From an uncultured Clostridia bacterium (lineage in GTDB: Bacteria; Bacillota; Clostridia; RUG12999), in assembly GCA_934792465.1 (NCBI GenBank), contig CAKVOK010000012.1, positions 10,469 through 74,468 of the forward strand: DNA of 64,000 nt, written 5' to 3'. The notes under the pieces were generated by a model, which was given only the letters and a program-made list of their open reading frames with translations, ran no database searches and was not told the origin of the DNA. The translations under genes were made by a program, and so were the position numbers. Of the stretch, positions 47,681-57,214 are shown piece by piece (within the stretch, counting starts at the first letter, position 1; each line of letters opens with the position of its first letter).

Positions 47681-48409
47681 ATGAATATATATATTACAGA
47701 GCCGGGAATAAAGGAATATCCGCCGCATACTCATGAATATTGGGAAATCATAACTTATTCGGAAGGTATGGGATATTTGTATACACCCGATAAAAATTAT
47801 CATTTTAAACCGGGTACCGTAATAATTGTTCCTCCGCATACGGTTCATGGTTCTGTGTCAGAGAGCGGATTTGTCAATATATCTATAGGCGGAAGCTTTG
47901 AAAATATCATTTTCTTTGATTTGCCGGTCGTTGTATGCGACGCTGAGGACGGCGAATGCCGAAAATTAGCGGAAATTATATACAATAACAGATTTTCGGG
48001 CGAATTTTTTTTAACTAAAATATGTACTGCGTATGTGAGTTTTTTGCTTGAACATATACGTCAAAACAGCGATATTGCGGAAGCTGTCGATAAAGTGATT
48101 CTAAAAATCACATCGCAAGCTTTTGACAGCAATGTGAGTATTTGCAAAATACTTTCGCAGACCGGATATGCTGAAGATTACATACGTTCTCATTTTAAAA
48201 AGATTACCGGGAAAACTCCGACGCAGTTTTTAAACGATACACGAATGAAGCGTGCGGCATTTCTTGCGGATATATACGGCACAACGCTTTCTCTGGCGCA
48301 GATTGCCGAGAAATGCGGCTTTGAGGATTATATATATTTTTCAAAACAGTTTAAGGCGAAATACGGTGTATCTCCGAGAGAATATTTGAAAAAACACCGT
48401 AGTGTATAA
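47681..48409 (+). CDS. AraC-family transcriptional regulator
   Basis: 242 residues from ATG 47681 (AGGTGAGGTG upstream). N-terminal cupin-like sensor (PHTHEYWEI, GTVIIVPPHTVHG) that in this family binds a sugar. C-terminal AraC DNA-binding pair of helix-turn-helices: NVSICKILSQTGYAEDYIRS and SLAQIAEKCGFEDYIYFSKQ, ending in the usual YGVSPREYL. The fragment of a GH27 alpha-galactosidase lies directly downstream, so the original target was probably that gene. Confidence 0.9.
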   Translation: MNIYITEPGIKEYPPHTHEYWEIITYSEGMGYLYTPDKNYHFKPGTVIIVPPHTVHGSVSESGFVNISIGGSFENIIFFDLPVVVCDAEDGECRKLAEIIYNNRFSGEFFLTKICTAYVSFLLEHIRQNSDIAEAVDKVILKITSQAFDSNVSICKILSQTGYAEDYIRSHFKKITGKTPTQFLNDTRMKRAAFLADIYGTTLSLAQIAEKCGFEDYIYFSKQFKAKYGVSPREYLKKHRSV

Positions 48410-49033
48410 AAAAAGAGGGTGCGGCACGGTGCTCATACATATCGCTCCACAGGTGATATTTTTGATACGCCGAAATCATATTTTGATATTTTTAAAAGTC
48501 AATGTGACAATATTGGGGGAAATGCGCCCGGGTGCTACAATGATATGGATATGCTGATTGTAGGTATGCGCGGCAACGGTCATGTCGGATTGAACGGTTG
48601 TAATGATACTCAATATTTGCAACATTTTGCAATGTGGGCATTTTTCGGTTCGCCTTTAATCATCGGAGGCGACGTAAGGAATATGGACGTCGAAAGTGAA
48701 AAAACACTGCTAAATCCCGGATTGATTTCGATAAATCGGGACGAAGAGGCAAGACCGCCGTTTTGCGTATCGGTAAAAGACGGAATCTATATTTTTTTCA
48801 GACTGCTGTCCGGAAATAAATTTGCCATAGCCGCATTCGGAATACCTGAACTGGGAGAAAAAGGAGCGGCTGCGGCAGTGTCTTTTGAAGATTGCGGAAT
48901 ACATTCGGAAGCCAACCTTTCCGTGAGCATAACGGATGCGATTACCGGTGAAAAACTCGGAATATTTAAAGACGGCATAAGCATAAGAGTATGCGAAAAC
49001 GGAAGCAAAGTGCTTATAGGGGAAATCATATAA
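48410..49033 (+). pseudogene. 5'-truncated GH27 alpha-galactosidase remnant
   Basis: About 204 residues in frame to TAA 49033. The sequence begins inside the GH27 barrel (AHTYRSTGDI) and continues with GCYNDMDMLIVG, HFAMWAFFGSPLIIGGDVR, LINRDEEA-like positions and the C-terminal sandwich. The N-terminal part with the nucleophile motif (K-Y-D-x-C type) is missing; the putative acid/base Asp in RSTGD remains. No sensible RBS precedes the possible GTG at 48419. The fragment is in the same frame as the AraC gene, parted by its stop and three codons, as if a deletion joined the two. Very probably non-functional. Confidence 0.8.
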
Positions 49034-49239
49034 TGGGCAGGTGCAAGACTTGCGGGAAAAGATTGACCCAAGACGAGATCGCTTTTCATAAAAAAATATA
49101 TAACAGAGCGGCTTCTGAGTTTTTTTGCCTTGATTGCAGCTCGGTATATCTTAATGTGCCGAAAAAAATTCTGGAGGATAAGCTTGAATATTATAAGAGT
49201 ATGGGCTGCACATTATTTGTGTGCAATCAAAAAGCTTAA
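49033..49239 (+). CDS. Small zinc-ribbon protein
   Basis: 68 residues from ATG 49033, overlapping the stop of the GH27 remnant as TAATG, with AGGGGA upstream. Two CxxC knuckles (CKTCGKRL and CLDC) suggest one zinc. LTQDEIAFHKKIYNR and a final MGCTLF are typical of a small Firmicutes family often found near sugar-use genes; its function is not known to me. Still intact although the upstream gene is broken. Confidence 0.65.
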   Translation: MGRCKTCGKRLTQDEIAFHKKIYNRAASEFFCLDCSSVYLNVPKKILEDKLEYYKSMGCTLFVCNQKA

Positions 49240-49331
49240 ATTTAATCTTGTTTTTAGATTAAAGAACTGTGCAAAATACATTTTCAATGAATACAGACCG
49301 CATGTGCGGTATGATATGATTTTAATAGTTT

Positions 49332-49370
49332 TTATGGGCTGAAAGCCGGATTTGGGCTTGCAGCCCATAA
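49332..49370 (+). terminator. Hairpin terminator candidate after the zinc-ribbon gene
   Basis: TTATGGGCTG (49332-49341) pairs perfectly with CAGCCCATAA (49361-49370); inside it AAGCC pairs with GGCTT. The following TTATAATATTTT is only partly T-rich. Confidence 0.6.
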
Positions 49371-49468
49371 TTATAATATTTTCGGCTCAAACATGAAAAA
49401 TTTGGCGGTCATTAGAATATGAATCACTAAGAAATCGTAAAAAAATCACTAAAATTTTGGAAAAACTA

Positions 49469-49497
49469 TTGACTACTTCCGTACTTTTTAGTATAAT
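49469..49497 (+). promoter_or_regulatory. Promoter of the gdpP-rplI-dnaB block
   Basis: TTGACT (49469-49474), 17 bases, TATAAT (49492-49497). One mismatch from the ideal boxes; likely a strong constitutive promoter. Confidence 0.85.
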
Positions 49498-49622
49498 ATA
49501 TAGTAATATATAATATCCGTAGTGTTTATTTTTTTGAAAAGAATAAACAAATACAGAAAAACGAATGCCGATTGTATAAGGATTTGCAGTAAAATTTGTT
49601 TTTCTTGTATGGGGGAATGAAC

Positions 49623-51617
49623 ATGAACAATAAATCAATTTCAAAATTATTTATGTCGAATACGGCGGCATATATAGTGATATTGTTTTTAATATCGCTG
49701 CTGCCGTTGTTGACGGAAAATAATTTGATTGCTGCGGGAACAGGCTTTGCCGTTTGGGTTGCCGTGACGATATATAGCTTTGTGCATGAAAAAAAGAGAG
49801 AAAAAGAGCTGTTTGACTATGTACAGTCGCTTGTGTTCCGTTTCGATGAAACAGCAAAAGAATCCATGACAGGATTTCCTATGCCTATAGCGATATTTCA
49901 AAAAAGCGGTAATGTAATATGGTACAATGAAAATTTCAGAACCACATTCGGCGTAAAAGGGGCTTTTGATATAACGCTTAAAGATATTGCGCCCGATGTA
50001 GATACGAACAGATTTTTCGATTCCGGAACAAAGGCGGTCAGAGTGAACTGCGGCGGCAGAATATTTGATGTGCTGACGACGGTGACTTCTCCGGAGGATG
50101 CGGAAGCTGCGGCGACTTTTTATTGGATTGAAGAAACGAAATACGAAAAACTGAAGCAGCAGTATGAAGAAACCCGACCGGTAGTATGCTCAATAATCGT
50201 GGATAACTATGATGAGGTAATGCAGAACACACCGGACGAGGCGAAGTCTGTGCTTGCCGGAAATATAGAAAAACAGATTGTAGATTTGGCAAAGGACACA
50301 AAGGGAATTGTAAAGAAAATAGAAAAGGACAGATATTTCTTTGTTTTTGAAAGCCAATATCTCGGCAAATTCACAGAAAGTAAATTTGACATACTTGAAA
50401 AAATTAAAAATATAAATAACGGAAATAAATTGCCCGTAACAGTGAGCATAGGCGTAGGCATAGACGCTCCGACACTGGGACAAAACGAGCTATATTCGAG
50501 GAATGCAATGGATATGGCACTCGGACGGGGCGGTGACCAGGTCGTTATAAAAGATGCCGAAAAGTTTACATATTTCGGCGGCGGAGCGCAGGAACAGGAA
50601 AAGTCCACAAGAGTAAAAACAAGGGTAATGGCATTCGCATTCAAGCAGCTTATTTCACAAGCCGAAAACGTAGTTATAATGGGACATAAAAATGCCGATT
50701 TGGACTCGTTCGGGGCATCTGTCGGAATGCTTTCGGCAATAATGAAGATGGGCAAACCGGTGTATGCTGTTTTGAATACCGCAAACAGCTATACGGCAAA
50801 GATGCTGAAAAAGGTGCAGGCAAAAGAAGAATTTAAGGATTGTATAATAAACGGAGAACGGGCGAAAGAGCTTGTGTTCGGCAATACACTTTTGATTGTT
50901 GTGGACGTGTTCCGTCCGTCCATTACGGAATGCGAGGAACTTCTCGGGAAAACGGAAAATATAGCCGTTATCGACCACCACAGAAAGAGTGCGGAATTTA
51001 TTGAGAATGTATCGCTTGCATATCATGAAACATATGCTTCGTCTGCTTGTGAAATGGTAACGGAACTGCTGCAATATATTGACGACGGCAAGAGCATTTC
51101 TACGGTTGTTGCGGAAGCACTTTATGCCGGAATAGAACTTGATACGAAAAACTTCACATTCAAAACCGGTGTAAGAACGCTTGAAGCGGCGGCATACCTT
51201 AGAAAAAAAGGTGTCGATTCAACGAATTTGAAGCTTCTGTTCCAAAACGACAGGGAAGTATATACGCTGAAAGCGGATATAATCAAAAATTGCGAAATAT
51301 ATAAAAATTGCATAGCAATTTCATATACGAAATCAAGTTACTACGATATTCAGAGCATTAATGCGGCGGCAGCCGACGATTTACTCGGAATAGAGGGGAT
51401 AACGGCTTCGTTTACGGTGTGCAGTGCAGACGGTGTCGCATACGTAAGCGCAAGGTCTATAGGAAAGATTAATGTTCAGCGTATAACAGAACTGATAGGC
51501 GGCGGCGGTCACAACGTAGTTGCCGGAGCACAGCTCAAATGCGGGATAAACGAAGCGATACGCTTAATAAAGCGTGCGGTTGACAAATACATGGAAGATG
51601 TAAAGAAAGATGAATAA
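49623..51617 (+). CDS. gdpP: Cyclic-di-AMP phosphodiesterase GdpP/YybT family
   Basis: 664 residues from ATG 49623 (GGGGGA 7 bases upstream; ATG 49617 sits too close to it). Two membrane segments (about 12-55), a PAS-like domain (about 80-150), a degenerate GGDEF domain (about 170-300) and a DHH/DHHA1 phosphoesterase. The latter has GHKNADLDSFGAS (from 354), DHHRKS (451-456), and the C-terminal GGGGHNVVAGA. It lowers cyclic-di-AMP, which controls wall and potassium balance. First gene of the block with rplI and dnaB, an order common in Firmicutes. Confidence 0.93.
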   Translation: MNNKSISKLFMSNTAAYIVILFLISLLPLLTENNLIAAGTGFAVWVAVTIYSFVHEKKREKELFDYVQSLVFRFDETAKESMTGFPMPIAIFQKSGNVIWYNENFRTTFGVKGAFDITLKDIAPDVDTNRFFDSGTKAVRVNCGGRIFDVLTTVTSPEDAEAAATFYWIEETKYEKLKQQYEETRPVVCSIIVDNYDEVMQNTPDEAKSVLAGNIEKQIVDLAKDTKGIVKKIEKDRYFFVFESQYLGKFTESKFDILEKIKNINNGNKLPVTVSIGVGIDAPTLGQNELYSRNAMDMALGRGGDQVVIKDAEKFTYFGGGAQEQEKSTRVKTRVMAFAFKQLISQAENVVIMGHKNADLDSFGASVGMLSAIMKMGKPVYAVLNTANSYTAKMLKKVQAKEEFKDCIINGERAKELVFGNTLLIVVDVFRPSITECEELLGKTENIAVIDHHRKSAEFIENVSLAYHETYASSACEMVTELLQYIDDGKSISTVVAEALYAGIELDTKNFTFKTGVRTLEAAAYLRKKGVDSTNLKLLFQNDREVYTLKADIIKNCEIYKNCIAISYTKSSYYDIQSINAAAADDLLGIEGITASFTVCSADGVAYVSARSIGKINVQRITELIGGGGHNVVAGAQLKCGINEAIRLIKRAVDKYMEDVKKDE

Positions 51618-51668
51618 AGTATATAATTAAATTAAGCCGATACAGGACGGCGGATTGGAGATATTCAT

Positions 51669-52118
51669 ATGAAAGTAATACTTAATCAGGACGTAAAAGG
51701 TCAGGGAAAAAAAGGAGATCTTATAAATGTAAGCGACGGATATGCAAGGAATTTTTTGTTTCCGAAAAAGCTTGCGTCCGAAGCGACGAAAAGCGCACTG
51801 AATGAACTAAAAGGTCAAAAAGACGCTGCCGAATATCGCAAGATGAAAGAAAAAGAATCGGCAGAGGCGACGAAAGAAAGCATTGAAAAGATTAAAGTTG
51901 TCATAGCAGCAAAAGGCGGCGAGGGCGGCAGACTTTTCGGCTCGGTTACAAGCGCAGAAATAGCGAATGAACTTAAAATGACGCACCATATTGTGGTTGA
52001 CAAGAAAAAAATAGTTTTGGGTGAACCTATTAAGAATGTGGGCGAATTTACACTTCCCGTTAAGCTTTATTCGGGCGTAACGGCGGAACTTAAAGTTGAA
52101 ATACAGCTTAATAAATAA
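51669..52118 (+). CDS. rplI: Ribosomal protein L9
   Basis: 149 residues, full length. The N-terminal domain has the family signature around KGDLINVSDGYARNFLFPK; a long helix (about 45-78) leads to the C-terminal domain (GGRLFGSVTSAEIANEL). ATG 51669 behind TTGGAG. Binds 23S rRNA near the L1 stalk. Lies between gdpP and dnaB as in many Firmicutes. Confidence 0.97.
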   Translation: MKVILNQDVKGQGKKGDLINVSDGYARNFLFPKKLASEATKSALNELKGQKDAAEYRKMKEKESAEATKESIEKIKVVIAAKGGEGGRLFGSVTSAEIANELKMTHHIVVDKKKIVLGEPIKNVGEFTLPVKLYSGVTAELKVEIQLNK

Positions 52119-52129
52119 GAGGTAACAAG

Positions 52130-53461
52130 ATGGATGAAGCAATAAATGTCGGCAGACTGCCGTATAACAGCGAAGCGGAGCAGTCGGTACTCGGCTGTGT
52201 GCTTATGGATGTTGACTGCCTTATAACGGTTGCCGAAAACTTGCAGTCGGAGGACTTTTATCTGCCGCAGAACAAGCTTGTTTATGAAGCAATGCTCAGC
52301 CTTTGGAACAGGGGTGAGCCGGTTGACGGTGTAACGGTTTCAAAGGAACTCGGAAGCAATCTTGAGGTAATCGGCAGCTATAATTATCTTGCCGGACTGG
52401 CAGAGATTGTGCCCACAACACAGAATCTGCTGTCATATATTAAAATAGTTAAGGACAAGGCAATGCTGCGCAGGCTCATAAATGCCGCAAACGAAATTGC
52501 AAAACTCGGCTACAGCGGCGACGATGATGTGGCATCCATACTCGATACTTCCGAAAAGTATATATACGATTTGCTCCAGAATCGTAATATCCAAGGGTTT
52601 TCGCACGTTAAAGACGTGCTTGTGCAGGCATTTGCGAATATTGAAGAAACTGCGAAAAATCACGGCAGAGCGAGCGGCGTTCCGAGTGGATTTACCGATT
52701 TGGACAAGGTTACAAACGGATTTCATAAGTCGGAACTTATAATAATAGCGGCAAGACCGGCAATGGGTAAGACAAGTTTTGCACTTAATATAGGTCAGAA
52801 CGCAGCTATTAAATATAATGTGCCGACGGCGGTATTCAGTCTTGAAATGTCGAAAGAACAGCTCGGCAGCAGAATTATATGGTCGGAATCATTGGTGTCC
52901 GGCGAAAAAATCAGAAGCGGCGAGCTTGCGGACGACGACTGGATGGCTATTGCGGATTCTGTCGGAAGAATATCGAAAGCACCGCTTTATATAGATGATA
53001 CACCGGGAATAACGATTACGGATATGCGTGCAAAATGCAGAAAGCTACAGCTCGAAAAGGGACTTGGACTTATAATAATAGACTATTTGCAGCTTATGCA
53101 GGGCAGCCGCAGAAACGAAAACCGTCAGCAGGAAATTTCGGAAATTTCGAGGTCGCTCAAGGTACTTTCAAAAGAACTTAACGTGCCGGTTATAGCGCTT
53201 TCGCAGCTTAGCCGTGCGGCGGCAACGAGGACCGACCACAAACCGCAGCTCAGCGACTTGCGAGAATCCGGCGCTATAGAGCAGGATGCAGATATAGTAA
53301 TTTTTCTTCACCGTCCGGATTATTACGACCCGACAACGGACAAGAAAAATGTTGCCGAATGTATCATAGCAAAACACCGTAACGGTCCTGTCTGCACTGT
53401 TGATTTGGGCTGGAACGGCGAATTTACAAGATTTATGAATATAACGAACAAATTTGAATAG
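52130..53461 (+). CDS. dnaB: Replicative DNA helicase DnaB
   Basis: 443 residues from ATG 52130 (AGAGGTAAC upstream). N-terminal helical domain (LPYNSEAEQSVLGCVLMD), linker, and RecA-like domain with Walker A AARPAMGKTSF (Lys214), Walker B GLIIIDYLQLM, and the H4 segment LSQLSRAAATR. Unwinds DNA as a hexamer at the replication fork. Ends in a short GEFTRF strand as usual. Downstream tilS starts 8 bases after. Confidence 0.97.
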   Translation: MDEAINVGRLPYNSEAEQSVLGCVLMDVDCLITVAENLQSEDFYLPQNKLVYEAMLSLWNRGEPVDGVTVSKELGSNLEVIGSYNYLAGLAEIVPTTQNLLSYIKIVKDKAMLRRLINAANEIAKLGYSGDDDVASILDTSEKYIYDLLQNRNIQGFSHVKDVLVQAFANIEETAKNHGRASGVPSGFTDLDKVTNGFHKSELIIIAARPAMGKTSFALNIGQNAAIKYNVPTAVFSLEMSKEQLGSRIIWSESLVSGEKIRSGELADDDWMAIADSVGRISKAPLYIDDTPGITITDMRAKCRKLQLEKGLGLIIIDYLQLMQGSRRNENRQQEISEISRSLKVLSKELNVPVIALSQLSRAAATRTDHKPQLSDLRESGAIEQDADIVIFLHRPDYYDPTTDKKNVAECIIAKHRNGPVCTVDLGWNGEFTRFMNITNKFE

Positions 53462-53469
53462 GTGGAGCA

Positions 53470-54780
53470 ATGCTTCTTGAAAATGTAAAAAAATATATTG
53501 TTGAAAAGAACCTTATTTCAAAAGGGGATAAAGTAATAGCCGGATTTTCCGGCGGTGCTGATTCCACGGCGCTTGTGCATATTTTGTATTGCCTGAGTGA
53601 CGAACTCGGATTCACTCTCGAGGCGGCTCATCTGCATCACGGTATAAGGGGAGCGGAAGCGGACAGGGATTTGGAATTTGCGAAAAGCTTTTGTGAAAGC
53701 CTGAATATTGAGTTTAAATATAAAAAATGCAATATACCGAAAATTGCGGCAGAAAGACGAATTTCCGAAGAAACCGCAGGCAGAGAAGAAAGATACCGTT
53801 TTTTTGAGGAATTGGCGAAAAACGGTGCTAAAATAGCAACAGCGCATAATAAAAACGATAATGCCGAAACCGTGCTTCATCATGTGATAAGAGGCTGCGG
53901 AATACAGGGACTTTGCGGAATTTCGGCTGTAAGGGGAAACATAATACGTCCGCTTATTAATGCCGAAAGAAGCGATATAGAACGCTACTGCGAGGAGAAC
54001 AACCTTGAATATGTCACGGATTCGACGAATTTGCAGACTGAATACACAAGAAACAAAATCAGACATTGCATAATGCCGGAAATGGAAAAAATAAATCCGC
54101 AGATTATATCATCGGTATGCAAAACAGCGGTTTTGGCGGAAGAAGATAACGATTTTCTTGATAAAGAAGCCGGACGGGCATATGAAAAATATGTGACGGA
54201 GAAAGACGGACAGGCAGTGTTTATGCTTGATTCGGATTTGCATACGGCAATAAGAAAACGCATTTTCATTAAAATGGCGCAAAATACGGGTACACAGCTT
54301 GATTTTGAAAAGCTTGCGGCGATTGAGAGGCTTGCCGAAAAGAGAATATCGGGAAAAACCGTCGATATTACGGGCGGCAAAGCGGAAATTTCGTATGATA
54401 CGTTGATTATAGGCAAGAAAAGAGAAAAGTGTGAATTTGATATTTTGTTTGAAAATAAAGACGTATATATACCGGAATGCGGATTTTATGCGGTTTCGTC
54501 GGAGGACGGAATCGCCTTGCCGAAAAATGCCGAGATTCGTATACGCAGCCGAAAAGACGGTGACAAAATAAGAATAAACGGTATGACGAAAAAGGTTAAA
54601 AATATTTTAATTTCAAAAAAAATACCGAAGTCCGAAAGAGACCGGATACCGATTGTGACGGTAAACGGAGAGATAGTTTATATATACGGCGCAGCATACG
54701 CCGATATATTAAAAAAATATAATAAAAACGACGGAACGGTTGTTTTAAAATTTAAACAAGGGGAGTATAATAATGAATAA
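53470..54780 (+). CDS. tilS: tRNA(Ile)-lysidine synthetase
   Basis: 436 residues from ATG 53470. P-loop of the N-type ATP pyrophosphatases: FSGGADSTAL (near residue 27). HLHHGIRG, AHNKNDNAETVLHH and DSTNLQTEYTRNKIR are further family blocks. The C-terminal domain ends near LKFKQGE. Adds lysine to C34 of tRNA-Ile so it reads AUA, a codon used very often in this window. Overlaps hpt by 8 bases. Confidence 0.96.
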   Translation: MLLENVKKYIVEKNLISKGDKVIAGFSGGADSTALVHILYCLSDELGFTLEAAHLHHGIRGAEADRDLEFAKSFCESLNIEFKYKKCNIPKIAAERRISEETAGREERYRFFEELAKNGAKIATAHNKNDNAETVLHHVIRGCGIQGLCGISAVRGNIIRPLINAERSDIERYCEENNLEYVTDSTNLQTEYTRNKIRHCIMPEMEKINPQIISSVCKTAVLAEEDNDFLDKEAGRAYEKYVTEKDGQAVFMLDSDLHTAIRKRIFIKMAQNTGTQLDFEKLAAIERLAEKRISGKTVDITGGKAEISYDTLIIGKKREKCEFDILFENKDVYIPECGFYAVSSEDGIALPKNAEIRIRSRKDGDKIRINGMTKKVKNILISKKIPKSERDRIPIVTVNGEIVYIYGAAYADILKKYNKNDGTVVLKFKQGEYNNE

Positions 54781-55312
54781 GGATATTTCAACAGTGCTTT
54801 TCACCGAACGGGAAATTGCGGATAAGGTAAGCGAACTTGGCGCACAGATAAGAAAGGAATATGCGGACGAAGAACAATATGTCGTGGTAACGGTGCTTAA
54901 AGGCAGCTACATATTTTCCGCAGACCTCGTAAGACAGCTTGATACAAATGCGGTAATCGACTTCATAACGGCATCCAGCTACGACGGTACGCAGTCTACG
55001 GGTGTAATAAGAATTTTGCAGGATATTCGAGAGGATATAACGGGGAAAAGAGTAATTTTGGTTGAAGACATTGTTGATACGGGCAGAACGCTTGCGGCAC
55101 TTAAAAAAGATTTTATTGAGCGCGGCGCAAAAGACGTAAAAATATGCACCTGCCTGGATAAGAAGGCAGCAAGAGTAATAGATGTGGAAACGGATTTTTC
55201 ATGCTTTGAAATAGGCGACCAGTTCGTTGTGGGTTACGGCCTTGATTATAATGAAAAATACCGTGGTTTGCCATATATAGGGATATTAAAATCAGATGTA
55301 TATAACGTTTGA
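54773..55312 (+). CDS. hpt: Hypoxanthine phosphoribosyltransferase
   Basis: 179 residues from ATG 54773, with AGGGGAGT upstream inside tilS. PRPP-binding loop VILVEDIVDTGRTL, VTVLKGSYIFSADL, and FVVGYGLDYNEKYRGLPYIG at the end. Purine salvage: hypoxanthine or guanine to IMP or GMP. The order tilS-hpt-ftsH is conserved in Firmicutes. Confidence 0.96.
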   Translation: MNKDISTVLFTEREIADKVSELGAQIRKEYADEEQYVVVTVLKGSYIFSADLVRQLDTNAVIDFITASSYDGTQSTGVIRILQDIREDITGKRVILVEDIVDTGRTLAALKKDFIERGAKDVKICTCLDKKAARVIDVETDFSCFEIGDQFVVGYGLDYNEKYRGLPYIGILKSDVYNV

Positions 55313-55342
55313 TTCGGTACAGTTCAAGGAGAGTGAAAAAAA

Positions 55343-57214
55343 TTGAAGAGAACATTTAGGAATATTGGTTTTTATGCGGCAGTGCTTGCGGCACTTATAG
55401 TTGTATATCTGCTTGCAGGGCAGCAGGCACCGCAAATAAGCAAAAAATCAATGGGAGAGCTTTTGCGTTATCTTGACGATAAAAAGGTAGCGGAGCTGAG
55501 TGTGGAGCAGACAGCGGTATATGCGAAGCTTAAAGACGGAAATGAAATAGCTGTTGAAATTCCTTCGGAAAGTATATTTTTGATGTTTGCCACGGAAGAA
55601 ATCAAAGAGCTTGTGAAGACGGATTCAACGTTTAAGCTTGATACGCCGGCACCACCGGCAACACCTTGGTGGCTGTCATTTTTGCCGTATCTGGTTTTGG
55701 GTGTTCTGCTTATCGGTTTTTGGATATTCTTCTTTAAACAAATGCAAGGCGGCGGGGGCGGCAAAGTCATGAACTTCGGCAAAAGCCGTGCGAAATCGCT
55801 GTCCGATTTGAAAAATAAGGTAACGTTCAATGATGTTGCCGGAGCAGATGAGGAAAAAGCGGATTTGGAAGAAATAGTCGATTTTCTTAAAAATCCTCAG
55901 AAATATACGGCGCTGGGCGCAAGAATCCCGAAAGGTGTTTTGCTTGTAGGCCCTCCGGGAACAGGTAAGACATTGCTGGCAAAAGCGGTTGCCGGAGAAG
56001 CGGGTGTCCCGTTCTTCAGCATAAGCGGTTCGGATTTCGTGGAAATGTTTGTCGGCGTAGGTGCGGCGAGAGTCAGAGATTTGTTTGACGAAGCAAAGAA
56101 ATCAACACCGGCAGTTGTATTTATAGATGAGATTGACGCAGTGGGACGTCACAGAGGAGCAGGCATGGGCGGTGGTCATGACGAAAGAGAGCAGACGCTT
56201 AACCAATTGCTTGTTGAAATGGACGGTTTCGGAGTGAACGAAGGCGTAATTGTCATGGCGGCGACAAACCGACCGGATATATTAGACCCGGCACTTCTGC
56301 GACCCGGCAGATTCGACAGACAGATTGTTGTAAATTCGCCGGACGTTCAGGGCAGGGAAGATATTTTAAAGGTACATTCGAGAAACAAAAAGCTTGCGCC
56401 GGAGGTCGACCTCAAGGTTGTTGCCAAGACGACGGCGGGGTTCACGGGTGCAGACCTTGAAAACCTTATGAACGAAGCGGCACTTTTGGCTGCAAGAAGA
56501 AAGAAAAACGCAATAGATAACGATGATATTCAGATGGCACTCATGAAAGTTATGATGGGTGCGGAAAAGAAATCGAAAATAGTAAGCCCGAAAGAAAAGA
56601 GGCTTACGGCATATCATGAAGCGGGTCATGCGGTTATAACAAGACTTATGCCGAATCAGGATCCTGTACATGAGGTGTCTATAATACCGAGAGGCAGAGC
56701 CGGCGGATATACAATGCACCTTCCGAAAGAGGATCGTATGTATGCGACCAAGGTTCAGATGTTGGAAGAACTTAAAATACTTCTCGGCGGACGTGCTGCG
56801 GAAGCCGTTGTTTTGGGAGATATAAGCACGGGAGCTTCAAACGATATTGAACGTGCTTCGGAACTTGCAAGACAAATGGTGACAAAATACGGTATGAGTG
56901 ATAAACTCGGACCGATTGCATTCGGTTCGTCACATGATGAGGTGTTCATAGGTAAAGACTGGACGCAAACGAGAAACTACAGTGAAGAAATTGCATCGCT
57001 GATAGATACCGAAATTCGTGAGCTTATAGAAAATTCATATGAGGATTGTATAAAACTGCTTAAGGAACACAGAGATAAACTCGATGTTATAGCGCAGGCA
57101 CTGATTGAATTTGAAAAGCTTGACGGAGAATCGTTTGAAAAGCTGTTTTCCGAAAATGACAAAAAGGAAGAACAGCCGGCAGAAAATGAAACAGATAAAG
57201 GAGCGGCAGAATGA
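55343..57214 (+). CDS. ftsH: ATP-dependent membrane zinc protease FtsH
   Basis: 623 residues from TTG 55343 (AAGGAGAG upstream; the nearby GTG 55333 is out of frame). Two membrane segments (about 7-25 and 108-130) around an extracytoplasmic domain. AAA domain with GPPGTGKT (about 203-210), Walker B FIDEID, and the SRH with ALLRPGRFDRQ. Zinc site HEAGH (His425, Glu426, His429). Degrades misassembled membrane proteins and some regulators. Its TGA overlaps the secA start as ATGA. Confidence 0.97.
   Translation: MKRTFRNIGFYAAVLAALIVVYLLAGQQAPQISKKSMGELLRYLDDKKVAELSVEQTAVYAKLKDGNEIAVEIPSESIFLMFATEEIKELVKTDSTFKLDTPAPPATPWWLSFLPYLVLGVLLIGFWIFFFKQMQGGGGGKVMNFGKSRAKSLSDLKNKVTFNDVAGADEEKADLEEIVDFLKNPQKYTALGARIPKGVLLVGPPGTGKTLLAKAVAGEAGVPFFSISGSDFVEMFVGVGAARVRDLFDEAKKSTPAVVFIDEIDAVGRHRGAGMGGGHDEREQTLNQLLVEMDGFGVNEGVIVMAATNRPDILDPALLRPGRFDRQIVVNSPDVQGREDILKVHSRNKKLAPEVDLKVVAKTTAGFTGADLENLMNEAALLAARRKKNAIDNDDIQMALMKVMMGAEKKSKIVSPKEKRLTAYHEAGHAVITRLMPNQDPVHEVSIIPRGRAGGYTMHLPKEDRMYATKVQMLEELKILLGGRAAEAVVLGDISTGASNDIERASELARQMVTKYGMSDKLGPIAFGSSHDEVFIGKDWTQTRNYSEEIASLIDTEIRELIENSYEDCIKLLKEHRDKLDVIAQALIEFEKLDGESFEKLFSENDKKEEQPAENETDKGAAE

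Larger units (their letters stand above)
49240..49622 (+). other. Intergenic region: hairpin, direct repeats and promoter
   Basis: 382 bases without a gene between the accessory region and the housekeeping block. They hold a terminator-like hairpin (49332-49370), two copies of AATCACTAA (49422-49430 and 49444-49452, 22 bases apart), and a strong promoter (49469-49497) with a leader of about 120 bases. Nothing else was recognised. Confidence 0.7.
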
